Below, piece after piece: positions 40,249 to 48,807 of a stretch of 64,000 nt of DNA. The position numbers were made by a program, and so were the translations under genes. The DNA comes from Nonomuraea typhae (lineage in GTDB: Bacteria > Actinomycetota > Actinomycetes > Streptosporangiales > Streptosporangiaceae), in NCBI RefSeq assembly GCF_009760925.1, contig NZ_VRLV01000004.1:2308-66307 (forward strand), in the 5' to 3' direction. Numbering within the stretch: the stretch's first letter is position 1; every line of letters starts with the position of its first letter. The notes beneath the pieces were generated by a model that was not told the origin of the DNA, made no database searches, and was given only the letters and a program-made list of their open reading frames with translations.

Positions 40249-40263
40249 TAGGAAAGTTTCCTA
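40249..40263. promoter_or_regulatory. Palindromic operator before nagZ and the NRPS (ROK-type candidate)
   Basis: TAGGAAAGTTTCCTA, 7-bp arms around a central G. It lies 56 bases from the nagZ start and 41 from the NRPS start. A one-mismatch relative is at 54131-54145. Confidence 0.7.
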
Positions 40264-40304
40264 AGAGTTTTGAACCCTCCGATATCGCCCCAAGGAGAGG
40301 TCGT

Positions 40305-43300
40305 ATGCACAGCGCGATCATGTCGAGGGCACAGGAACGCCTGTGGTTCCTCGACCGCCTCTCGAGCGGCGGTTCCTCCTACAACATCGCCGTCGCCGAG
40401 CGCTTCACCGGCCCCCTGGACGCCGCCGCTCTCCAGCGCGCCTTCACCGGCCTGGTCGCCCGCCACGAGGCCCTGCGCACGACCTTCCCCGAGTACGGCG
40501 GTGAACCCACCGCCGTGGTACGGCCGGCCGCCCCCATGCCCGTCGAACTGCTCGACACCACGGAAGACCTCCTCCCCCTGCTGGTGGCGGAGCGCTCGAA
40601 CCACCCCTTCGACCTGGCCGAAGGCCCCCTGATCCGGGTCAGCCTGCTGCGCCTGGGCGAACGCGAGCACGTGCTGCTCCTGGTGCTGCACCACATCGTC
40701 GGCGACGCCTGGTCGCTGGAGCGGATCCTGTTCCCCGAACTGTCGGCGTTGTACGCGGCCCACGCCGAAGGCCGCCCGGAGCCGGATCTGCCGGCGGCGC
40801 CGCCGTACTCCGACTACGCCCGGCGGCAGCGCGAGCAGGACCATGGCGCGCACCTCGACTTCTGGAGCGGCGACCTGGCCGGGGTGCCCGCGCTGGACCT
40901 GCCCGCCGACCGGCCCCGCCCCGCCGTGCCCGCCGGCACCGGCGACCTGGTCATCCACCGGATGCCGATCGCGTTGTGGGCCCGGATCACCGAGCTGGCC
41001 AGGGCGGAGCGGTGCACGCCGTTCATGGTGGTGCTGGCGGCCTACCAGGCGCTGATGTCGCGCTACTCCGGCCAGGACGACTTCTGCGTGGGCGTCCCCA
41101 TCGCCGGGCGCGAGGACGTGGACTTCGAGCAGGTTTTCGGCCCCTTCGTCAACACGCTCGCCCTCCGCGCCGACCTCGGCGGCGACCCGACCGTGCGCGA
41201 CCTGGTCAAGCGGGTGCGGCGGCGGGTGCTGAAGGCGTTCGCGCACCGGGAGGTGCCCTTCGACGAGGTGGTCACCGCCTTACGCCGGCAGGGCGACGAC
41301 GGCGCGCTCATCCAGACCATGCTCAACCTCGACAACCCCGACGAAGGGCGGACCGGCGGCACCGGCGAGTTCGCCCTGGCCGGGCTGGAGCGCACGCCGG
41401 TGCTGTCCGGGCTGGCCCCGGCCAAGTTCGACCTGTCCGTGGACGTGATCGTCTACGAGAGCCATCTGCAGTTCCTCTTCACCTACAGCAGCGAGCTGTT
41501 CGAGCACGCCACCGTCGAACGGCTGGCCGGCCACTTCCGGCGCCTGCTCGAGGACATGGTGGCCCGGCCCGGCGCCCGGCTGAGCGAGCTGTGCATGCTC
41601 ACCCCCGCCGAGCTCGCCCTGGCGCTGCCCGACCGGCTCGACGGTCTCATCGCCCAGCAGGTCGCCCGCACCCCCGACGCCCCCGCCGTGATCAACGGCG
41701 ACGGCATGCTCTCCTACGCCGAACTCGACCGGCGGGCGGACGTGCTGGCCGAGGAACTCGCCGCGCTGGGCGTCGGCACCGGCTCGCTGGTGGGCGTGCG
41801 CATGAGAGCCGGCACCGAGGCGATCGTGGCCCTGCTCGCGGTCCTCAAGGCGGGCGCCGCCTACGTGCCGGTCGATCCCGCCCTGCCGGAGGCCAGGATC
41901 CAGGTCCTGCTGGAGGGGTGCGCCGCGGTCGTCCACGCCGGCGGGACCGAGCGGCTGACCGGCCGGGTCCGCGAGCCCGGAGCCGCCTACGTGATCTACA
42001 CCTCCGGCTCGACCGGCCTGCCCAAGGGCGTGGTCGTCGGCCACCGCACCGCCGCGCGGCTGGCCATGTCCTTCCGCGACGTGCACGGGTTCGGTCCCGG
42101 CCAGCGGGTGCTCATGGTGCCGCCGCTCAGCTTCGACGCCTCGGTCGGCGACATCTTCCCCGCCCTGATCAGCGGCGCCGCGCTGGTCCTGCACCCCGAC
42201 CCCGCCGCGCTCGACGGCGCCGGGCTGCTGGAACTGTGCCGCCGGCACGGCATCACCATGGTCGACACCGCCAGCGCCCTGTGGCAGCAGTGGGTGGACG
42301 ACCTGGCCGCGCTCGAGCACGTGGACACCGGCCCGCTGACCACGATGATGGTCGGCGGCGAGAGCGTGCCCCTCGACCGGCTGCGCGCCTGGGCCGCGCT
42401 GACCGGCGGCAAGATCGCCTTCTACAACCACTACGGCCCCACCGAGGCCACGGTCTGCGCCACCGTCTACCGGACCGTCGACGGCGGCGAACTGACCGGC
42501 CGCACCCACCTGCCCATCGGCTCACCCCTGCCCCACGTGCGCGCCTACGTCCTGGACGGCCACGGCAACCCCGTGCCCGTCGGCGTCCCCGGCGAGCTCC
42601 ACCTGGGCGGGGAGTGCGTGACCCGCGGCTACCTCGGCCAGCCCGAGCAGACGGCCGCCCGCTTCCGCGAGGACCCCTTCCTGCCCGGCGCCACCATGTA
42701 CGCCACCGGCGACCTGGTCCGCCGCCACGCCGACGGCACGCTCGACTTCCTGGGCCGCACCGACCGGCAGCTCAAGATCAACGGTGTCCGGATCGAACCG
42801 GGCGAGGTCGAAGCCGCCTGCCTGGCCCACCCGGACGTCCGCGAAGCCGTCGTCACCGCCGCCGGCGGCCGCCTGGTCGCCTACCTGACCGCCATGCCAC
42901 CGGAAAGCCGGGCCGCGTGGGGCGATCGGGATACGGGAGGCGATTGGGAGACGGCGGATGGCCGGGCGGCGGCGGATGGCCGGGCGGCGGCGGATGGCCG
43001 GGCGGCGGCGGATGGCCGGGCGGCGGCGGATGGCCGGGCGGCGGTCCAGGGCCGGGTGCCGAGTACCGCTGAGCTGCGGGCCTTCCTGGCTGAGCGGTTG
43101 CCGCCCGCCCTCGTGCCCGCCGCGGTCGTCGCGCTGGACGCCCTCCCGCTCACCCCGCACGGCAAGGTCGACTTCCGCGCGCTGCCCCAGCCCGAGATCG
43201 CCGCCACGGCCTACGAGCCGCCGCGCGGGGCCACCGAGGAACTGGTCGCCGTCGTCTGGGAGGAGGTGCTGGGCATCAGGGCCGGTCGCCGCGACAACTT

Positions 43301-44570
43301 CTTCGACCTCGGCGGCCACTCCCTGCTCACCCCCCGGACGGTGACTCGCCTGGCCGAGCTGACCGGTGTGCGGCTGCCGCTGCCCGTCTTCTTCGCCTGC
43401 GCCGACCTGGCCGAGCTGGCCGCCGCCCTCGACGGTGAGCGTCCCGCCACCGCCCCGCCCGGCCTGTACGGCGACGCCGTACTGCCCGCCGACTACGCCG
43501 TCGTCGCGGCCCGCCCGCGCGGCGAGCCCGGCAGGGTGCTGCTGACCGGCGCGACCGGCTTCCTGGGCGCCCATCTCCTGGCCGACCTGCTGACCCGGTC
43601 GCGGGCGACGGTCCACTGCCTGGTGCGCGGCGCCGACCCGGCCGGACGGGTGCGCGGGAACCTGGAGGCGCACGGCCTGTGGCGGCCGGAGTACGCGGCC
43701 AGGATCGTGGCCGAGCCCGGCGACCTGGCCACGGGCCGGGTGGAGCCGTCGCGGGAGATGGACTTGATCCTGCACAACGGCGGCGCCGTGGACTTCACCC
43801 GCCCCTACGCCCGGCTGAAGCCGGCCAACGTGGACGGCACGCTGGCCCTGCTGCGCCTGGCCGCGCGCACGGCGACGCCGGTGCACCTGGTCTCGACGCT
43901 CGGCGTCTATCTGGCGCCGGGGGAGCGGCTGGTGCGGGAGGGCGATCTGCTGCCCGATCCCGAGCACCTGCATCTCGGCTACGACCAGAGCAAATGGGTC
44001 GCCGACCGGCTGGCCGCCGCCGCGCGGGAGTCCGGGCTGCCGGTGGCCATCCACCGCCCCGCCCGGATCTCGGGCGACAGCCGTACCGGAAAGGGGCCCA
44101 AGGACGACTTCCTGGCCAGGTTCCTGGCGACCTGCGCGGAGCTCGGCTCGCTGCCCGCGGGCGAGCATCTCGACATGGCTCCGGTGGACCACGTCGCCGC
44201 CGCCATCGGCCACCTCGCCAGGAGCGGGGCGGAGGGGGACTTCCACTACCACAATCCGGGCACGGTCAGCTCGGTCCAGCTTGCGGACGGCCTGGCCGCC
44301 CACGGCGTCGCCGTGGCCCTGGCGCCCGCGGCGGAGTGGCGGGAGGAGGTGCGCGAACGGCTGGACAAGGGCGAGGAGCTGCCGATCGCCGCCTTCCCCG
44401 CCTTCTTCGCCGAGTACGGCGAAGAGCGGGGCCCGCGCTTCGACTGCTCGGCCACCGAGGCCAGGCTCGCCGAGGCCGGGCTGGTCTGCCCGCCTGCCGC
44501 CGCCCTGCTCGACGTCTATCTGGACGACCTGGTGGACTCCGGCGTCCTCGCGGGAGGCTGCCGTGACTAG
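40305..44570 (+). CDS. Nonribosomal peptide synthetase, C-A-PCP-reductase
   Basis: 1421 residues; ATG after AAGGAGAGG. Order: condensation (about 1-430, HHIVGDA at 129-135), adenylation (about 445-970; YTSGSTGLPKG, YGPTEAT, YATGDL, LTPHGKVDFR), carrier (LGGHSLL, Ser about 1006) and thioester reductase (about 1075-1421; TGATGFLG, YDQSK). One amino acid is activated, acylated by an upstream unit and released as aldehyde or alcohol. Hand alignment gives specificity residues D-A-G-D-M-G-H-V-C-K, which I cannot match to a known substrate. Between A8 and A10 sit five ADGRAA repeats (about 884-913). TTA codon at 41280. First gene of operon A. Confidence 0.93.
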   Translation: MHSAIMSRAQERLWFLDRLSSGGSSYNIAVAERFTGPLDAAALQRAFTGLVARHEALRTTFPEYGGEPTAVVRPAAPMPVELLDTTEDLLPLLVAERSNHPFDLAEGPLIRVSLLRLGEREHVLLLVLHHIVGDAWSLERILFPELSALYAAHAEGRPEPDLPAAPPYSDYARRQREQDHGAHLDFWSGDLAGVPALDLPADRPRPAVPAGTGDLVIHRMPIALWARITELARAERCTPFMVVLAAYQALMSRYSGQDDFCVGVPIAGREDVDFEQVFGPFVNTLALRADLGGDPTVRDLVKRVRRRVLKAFAHREVPFDEVVTALRRQGDDGALIQTMLNLDNPDEGRTGGTGEFALAGLERTPVLSGLAPAKFDLSVDVIVYESHLQFLFTYSSELFEHATVERLAGHFRRLLEDMVARPGARLSELCMLTPAELALALPDRLDGLIAQQVARTPDAPAVINGDGMLSYAELDRRADVLAEELAALGVGTGSLVGVRMRAGTEAIVALLAVLKAGAAYVPVDPALPEARIQVLLEGCAAVVHAGGTERLTGRVREPGAAYVIYTSGSTGLPKGVVVGHRTAARLAMSFRDVHGFGPGQRVLMVPPLSFDASVGDIFPALISGAALVLHPDPAALDGAGLLELCRRHGITMVDTASALWQQWVDDLAALEHVDTGPLTTMMVGGESVPLDRLRAWAALTGGKIAFYNHYGPTEATVCATVYRTVDGGELTGRTHLPIGSPLPHVRAYVLDGHGNPVPVGVPGELHLGGECVTRGYLGQPEQTAARFREDPFLPGATMYATGDLVRRHADGTLDFLGRTDRQLKINGVRIEPGEVEAACLAHPDVREAVVTAAGGRLVAYLTAMPPESRAAWGDRDTGGDWETADGRAAADGRAAADGRAAADGRAAADGRAAVQGRVPSTAELRAFLAERLPPALVPAAVVALDALPLTPHGKVDFRALPQPEIAATAYEPPRGATEELVAVVWEEVLGIRAGRRDNFFDLGGHSLLTPRTVTRLAELTGVRLPLPVFFACADLAELAAALDGERPATAPPGLYGDAVLPADYAVVAARPRGEPGRVLLTGATGFLGAHLLADLLTRSRATVHCLVRGADPAGRVRGNLEAHGLWRPEYAARIVAEPGDLATGRVEPSREMDLILHNGGAVDFTRPYARLKPANVDGTLALLRLAARTATPVHLVSTLGVYLAPGERLVREGDLLPDPEHLHLGYDQSKWVADRLAAAARESGLPVAIHRPARISGDSRTGKGPKDDFLARFLATCAELGSLPAGEHLDMAPVDHVAAAIGHLARSGAEGDFHYHNPGTVSSVQLADGLAAHGVAVALAPAAEWREEVRERLDKGEELPIAAFPAFFAEYGEERGPRFDCSATEARLAEAGLVCPPAAALLDVYLDDLVDSGVLAGGCRD
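42954..43043. repeat. 18-bp tandem repeat inside the NRPS adenylation domain, five perfect copies
   Basis: Unit GCGGATGGCCGGGCGGCG at 42954, 42972, 42990, 43008 and 43026, all identical. It stays in frame and encodes ADGRAA. It lies in the C-terminal lobe of the A domain, between the LKINGVRIEPGEVE motif and the final Lys loop. Confidence 0.95.
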
Positions 44571-45873
44571 GACCTTCGTCGTCATCTGGTCGTCCCAGCT
44601 GCTGTCGATCATCACCTCCAGCATCACCGGTTTCGTGCTGGGTGTCTGGGTCTTCCAGCAGACCGGCTCGGCCACCCAGTTCGTCACCATCACGCTCTGC
44701 GCGATCCTGCCCGAGGTGCTCTTATCGCCCCTGGCCGGGTCGCTGGCCGACCGGTGGGACCGGCGCAAGCTGATGATGGGCGCCGACCTCGGCGCGGCGC
44801 TGGCCACCGGGGCGCTCGCGCTGCTGCTGGCCACGGGCACGCTGGAGGTCTGGCACATCTACGTGGTCACCGCGGTGGGCGCCGTCTTCGGCACCGCGCA
44901 GATGGCCGCCTACCACTCGATGATGCCGCTGCTGGTGTCCAAGGAGCAGCTCGGCCGGGCCAACGGCATGATGCAGGTGGCCGACGCCGTCCGCATCGCC
45001 TCGCCGCTGCTGGCCGGGACGCTGCTGGTGGGCGTGGGCCTGACCGGGGTGGTGGTCATCGACCTGACCGCGTTCCTGCTCTCCCGGGTGGTGCTCCACC
45101 TGGTGCCCCTGCCGCGCGCCGTGACCCGGCCGGGCGAGGGCAAGCCGGCCGAGCCGGTCCTGCGCGACCTGGGCTTCGGCCTGTCCTTCCTGCGATCCAG
45201 GCCGGGACTGTTCTGGCTGGTGGCGCTTCTCGCCGCCTACAACCTGTTCTTCGGCATGGCCGGCGTGCTGGTCCAGCCGCTCATCCTCTCGTTCGGCTCG
45301 GCCGCGGTGCTCGGCGCGCTCATGGCCGCCGGCGGCGCCGGGGTCTTCGCCGGCGGGCTGGTGATGAGCGCCTGGGGCGGGCCCAAGCAGCGGGTCCGGG
45401 GGATGCTGGCCTTCATGTTCGCCGGCGGCCTGCTGCTGGCCGCGCACAGCCTGGCGCCGTCGCCGTGGCTGGTCGCCGTGGTCGCCCCCGCGTTCCTGTT
45501 CACCCTGCCGTTCGTGCAGGGGACCGGGATCACCGTCATCCAGCTCAAGACCCCGCCGGGCGAGCTGGGCCGGGTGCTCAGCGCGGTCCGGACGGTCACC
45601 CAGGCCGCGACCGTGCTCACCTACCTGGCCGCCGGCCCGCTGGCCGACCGGGTGTTCGAGCCGATGCTCGAGCCCGGCGGCGCGCTGGCCGGCAGCGTGG
45701 GCGCGGCCATCGGCACCGGCGACGGCCGCGGCATCGCCTTCATCTTCCTGCTCACCGGGGCCGGGCTGCTCGTGCTCGCGCCCCTGGCCTACCTCCAGCC
45801 GCGTCTGCGCCGCGTGGAGGCGGAACTGCCCGACATCGAGGAGCCCTCGGATGCCGCTATATCTCGATCCTGA
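44563..45873 (+). CDS. MFS transporter, probable product exporter
   Basis: 436 residues with about twelve membrane helices, of the MFS_3 / enterobactin-exporter-like group (LAGSLADRWDRRKLMM in the 2-3 loop). GTG at 44563 follows GGGAGG by 5 bases and overlaps the NRPS stop. It probably exports the cluster product and gives self-resistance. A TTA codon is at 44722-44724. The methyltransferase starts inside its last 23 bases. Confidence 0.88.
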   Translation: MTRTFVVIWSSQLLSIITSSITGFVLGVWVFQQTGSATQFVTITLCAILPEVLLSPLAGSLADRWDRRKLMMGADLGAALATGALALLLATGTLEVWHIYVVTAVGAVFGTAQMAAYHSMMPLLVSKEQLGRANGMMQVADAVRIASPLLAGTLLVGVGLTGVVVIDLTAFLLSRVVLHLVPLPRAVTRPGEGKPAEPVLRDLGFGLSFLRSRPGLFWLVALLAAYNLFFGMAGVLVQPLILSFGSAAVLGALMAAGGAGVFAGGLVMSAWGGPKQRVRGMLAFMFAGGLLLAAHSLAPSPWLVAVVAPAFLFTLPFVQGTGITVIQLKTPPGELGRVLSAVRTVTQAATVLTYLAAGPLADRVFEPMLEPGGALAGSVGAAIGTGDGRGIAFIFLLTGAGLLVLAPLAYLQPRLRRVEAELPDIEEPSDAAISRS

Positions 45874-46900
45874 TGCGTTACACAGCTTTCGGGACCTGAA
45901 CCAAGGTCCCGGCGCCATGATCGACCTGATCGGCGCCATGTCCTTCCGCACGGCGGGGACGGCCCAGCGACTCGGTGTGTTCGAGCTCCTGGGCGCCGGC
46001 CCGCAGCCGGCCGCGGACCTCGCGGCCAAGCTGGGCCTGCCCGCCGAGCCGCTGCCCGTCCTGCTCGACGCCCTGGTGGCCTTCGGCTACCTGGTCAAAA
46101 CCCACGACGCCTACGCTCTCGGCCCCGCCGCCGACCCCTGGCTCGACCGTACGGCCGGCGGTGGCTTCGCCCCGATCCTGGCCGTCTGGCATGACCTGAT
46201 CGGCGAGCTGTGGACCGGCCTGGAGGCGTCGGTACGCGCCGGCGCCCCGCCCGAGCCCTTCTACCCCTGGCTGGTGCGCAGCCCCGACCGGGTGCGCGAC
46301 TTCCAGGACATGCTGGCCGGCCTGGCGTGGACGCTGGCCCCGGCCGTGGCCGCGGCAGCCCCGCCGCTGACCGGCAGCCTGCTGGACGTCGGCGGCGGCC
46401 ACGCCATCTACAGCATCGCGCTGTGCCAGGCCAACCCCGAGCTGTGCGCGACCGTCATCGACCTGCCGGAGGCGCTGCGCCAGGGCGGCGTCCACGTCGA
46501 ACGGGCCGGGCTGGCCGAACGGGTGCGCCTGGTCCCCGGCGACCTCGCCGACCACATCGACGGCCGCCACGACGCGGCCCTGCTGTTCAACGTCGTCCAC
46601 GGGCTCGACCGGGAGGCCGCCGCCGACCTGGTCGCCCGCGTCGCCCGCGCCCTGCGGCCCGGCGGCGTCCTGCTCGTGCTGGAGCCCTTCGCCGACCCGC
46701 CGGCCGGCGCGGGCGCCCACGACACCGCCTTCCTGGCGGGCTTCAGCCTCAACCTGGCCGCCACCCAGGGCGGCCGCCTGTACACCTTCGACGAGGTCGC
46801 CTCCTGGGCCTCGGCGGCCGGCCTGACCGGTGTCGAGCGGGTGGCGCTCGGCGCGCCCTCCAGCGACGAGTTGCTCGTGGCGCGGCAGGGGGCGCAGTGA
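45851..46900 (+). CDS. SAM-dependent methyltransferase (O-methyltransferase family fold)
   Basis: 349 residues. An N-terminal winged-helix dimerisation domain (about 25-95) precedes a Rossmann methyltransferase core; LLDVGGGHAIYSIAL (about 178-192) is the SAM loop, and LFNVVHGLDRE and LRPGGVLLVLEPF follow. The catalytic His typical of true O-methyltransferases is near NVVHGLD. GAGGAG precedes ATG by 7 bases. It is translationally coupled to the kynurenine-monooxygenase-like gene (GTGA). Similar proteins in actinomycin and pyrrolobenzodiazepine clusters C-methylate 3-hydroxykynurenine, so a hydroxykynurenine-type substrate is plausible but inferred. Confidence 0.85.
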   Translation: MPLYLDPDALHSFRDLNQGPGAMIDLIGAMSFRTAGTAQRLGVFELLGAGPQPAADLAAKLGLPAEPLPVLLDALVAFGYLVKTHDAYALGPAADPWLDRTAGGGFAPILAVWHDLIGELWTGLEASVRAGAPPEPFYPWLVRSPDRVRDFQDMLAGLAWTLAPAVAAAAPPLTGSLLDVGGGHAIYSIALCQANPELCATVIDLPEALRQGGVHVERAGLAERVRLVPGDLADHIDGRHDAALLFNVVHGLDREAAADLVARVARALRPGGVLLVLEPFADPPAGAGAHDTAFLAGFSLNLAATQGGRLYTFDEVASWASAAGLTGVERVALGAPSSDELLVARQGAQ

Positions 46901-48126
46901 AGATCGCGATCGTCGGAGCAGGCCCCGCCGGCAGCCTGCTCTCCTGCTATCTCGCCGCGCGCGGCCACCGCGTGGACGTCTACGAACGACGGGCCGACCC
47001 GAGGCGCTACGACGACGCCGAGGGCCGCTCGATCAACCTCGGCCTGTCGGCGCGCGGCGTCAAGGCGCTCACCGACGTCGGTCTCATGGCCGACATCTGG
47101 CCGCTGACCGTGCCCATGCGCGGCCGTGCCGTACACGGGCCCGACGGCAAGGTCGCCTTCCACCCGTACGGCAACCACCAGGAGGAGATCCTCCACTCGA
47201 TCAGCCGCCGCGACCTGGTCGTGAGCCTGGTCGCGCACGCCGCCAGAGCAGGTGTCACCTTCCACTACGACACGCAGCTGAGCGCGCTGCCCGAGGCCGA
47301 CGTGGTCGTCGGCGCGGACGGCGCCTTCTCCACGGTCAGAACCCTCATGGGACGCGGCGCCAGAGCCGACTTCCGCCAGGAGTACCTGCCCTGGGGGTAC
47401 AAGGAACTGACCATCCCGCGCATGCCCGTCCACCACGAGGCGCTGCACGTGTGGCCAGGCGGTGACGACGGCCTCATCGTCACCCACCCGAACCTCGACG
47501 GCTCGGCCACCGCCACGCTGTTCCTGCCCTACGACACGCTCGCCGCCATCACCGACCCCGAGGCGTTCTTCGCCCGCCGCTTCCCCGACGCGCTCGCGCT
47601 CATCCCCGACCTGGCCAAGGAGTTCGCCGAGCGGCCCGTCGGCCACCTCGTCTCCATCCGCACCGCGCCGTGGCACCACGACGGCCACGTCGTGCTCATC
47701 GGCGACGCCGCCCACGCCGTCTACCCCTTCTACGGGCAGGGCATGAACTCCGCCCTCGAGGACTGCACCGTGCTCGACGCCTGCCTGGCCGAGCATCCCG
47801 ACCATCCGGCCGCCGCCTTCGCCGCCTTCGAAAGCCGCCGCCGCCCGCACACCGATGTCCTGGACGAGCTGTCCAGGCAGAACTTCGTCGAGCTGCGCGA
47901 GCGTGTCCGCTCGCCGCTCCACCACGCGCGCAAGCGCGCCGATCTGACGCTGGCGAGGCTCCTCCCCGGCCGCTGGGTGCCCCTCTACACCGCGGTCTCG
48001 CACACCACCACGCCTTACGCCGACGCGCTCGCGCGTGCCAAGCGCCAGGACGCCGTCCTGCGCTGGACGGCCGCGGGCGTGGCCGGGCTCGCCGTCGTCG
48101 CCATGTTCGCCAGGAAGGTCCGCTAA
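46897..48126 (+). CDS. Kynurenine 3-monooxygenase homologue
   Basis: 409 residues, class A flavin monooxygenase. FAD motifs: GAGPAGSLL at the N-terminus and VLIGDAAHAVYPFYGQGMN (about 268). The family-specific GRSINLGLSARG, ILHSISRRDL, LHVWPGGDD and C-terminal RFLHA-like HARKRADLTLARLLPG with IPLYT-like VPLYTAVS match kynurenine 3-monooxygenase closely, including a C-terminal hydrophobic helix (about 383-403). It should hydroxylate kynurenine or a carrier-bound or related aryl ketone. The GTG start overlaps the methyltransferase stop. No tryptophan dioxygenase or kynureninase is encoded in the window. Confidence 0.88.
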   Translation: MKIAIVGAGPAGSLLSCYLAARGHRVDVYERRADPRRYDDAEGRSINLGLSARGVKALTDVGLMADIWPLTVPMRGRAVHGPDGKVAFHPYGNHQEEILHSISRRDLVVSLVAHAARAGVTFHYDTQLSALPEADVVVGADGAFSTVRTLMGRGARADFRQEYLPWGYKELTIPRMPVHHEALHVWPGGDDGLIVTHPNLDGSATATLFLPYDTLAAITDPEAFFARRFPDALALIPDLAKEFAERPVGHLVSIRTAPWHHDGHVVLIGDAAHAVYPFYGQGMNSALEDCTVLDACLAEHPDHPAAAFAAFESRRRPHTDVLDELSRQNFVELRERVRSPLHHARKRADLTLARLLPGRWVPLYTAVSHTTTPYADALARAKRQDAVLRWTAAGVAGLAVVAMFARKVR

Positions 48127-48131
48127 GAACG

Positions 48132-48785
48132 ATGCTCACGGATCCCACCGACCCCTCCCGCGTGCTCATCGAGGTGGCCGACCTCGACGGGGATTCCGAA
48201 CCAGTCAAGATGTACGGCGAGCCGCTGCGTGAGATCGTCACCTGGGCGCGCACGTACCTGACCCAGCCCCATCCATCCCTCGGCAGGAAGGGCCCTGTCT
48301 GCCCCTATGTGCACACCGCACTTGACCGGGGCACCTTCTACCTCGCGGTCTGCCCCGGCGAGCCGACCGTCGACGACCTGTCGGCGCTGCTGGCCGGATA
48401 CCGCTCGTGGTTCCAGCGGCTGGTCGCCCCCGAGGGCGTCTCGCCGCAGTACCGCACGATCCTGGTCCTCGTGCCCGACCTGCCGGACGCCCGGGCCGCC
48501 GCGGTGATCGACGCCGCGCAGCTCGTGCTGAAGTCGGAGTACGTGGCCGCCGGGCTGATGATCGGGGAGTTCTACCCCGGGCCGCCGCCCAAGGCGGGAC
48601 TCTGGAACCCCGACTTCCGCCCGCTCGGCAGCCCGGTACCGTTGCTGGCGATCAGGCACATGGTCGCCAGCGACTTCCCATTCCTCAAGGAAGACCCCGA
48701 GCACACGGCCGCCTATCTGGAGCGTTTCGGCGATCGGCCGCCGGCCGCGCTCCGGGAGGCGATCGCCGCGGTCCGCCCGGGGTGA
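48132..48785 (+). CDS. Conserved protein of unknown function (DUF6875-like)
   Basis: 217 residues, no signal peptide or membrane helix. Recognisable blocks are GPVCPYVHTAL with a Cys and His, LAVCPGE, RTILVLVPDLP, and LKSEYVAAGLMIGEFYPG followed by LAIRHMVASDFPFL. It resembles a small family found in actinomycete secondary-metabolite clusters (I associate it with DUF6875). It lies 5 bases after the monooxygenase and is probably in operon A. I cannot assign a reaction. Confidence 0.75.
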   Translation: MLTDPTDPSRVLIEVADLDGDSEPVKMYGEPLREIVTWARTYLTQPHPSLGRKGPVCPYVHTALDRGTFYLAVCPGEPTVDDLSALLAGYRSWFQRLVAPEGVSPQYRTILVLVPDLPDARAAAVIDAAQLVLKSEYVAAGLMIGEFYPGPPPKAGLWNPDFRPLGSPVPLLAIRHMVASDFPFLKEDPEHTAAYLERFGDRPPAALREAIAAVRPG

Positions 48786-48807
48786 CACCCACAACACGGG
48801 GGAGAAC

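Noticed and set aside
42522..44858. 778-residue frame antisense to the NRPS
   Set aside because: Low-complexity Arg/Gly/Val composition; the NRPS motifs on the plus strand leave no room for doubt.
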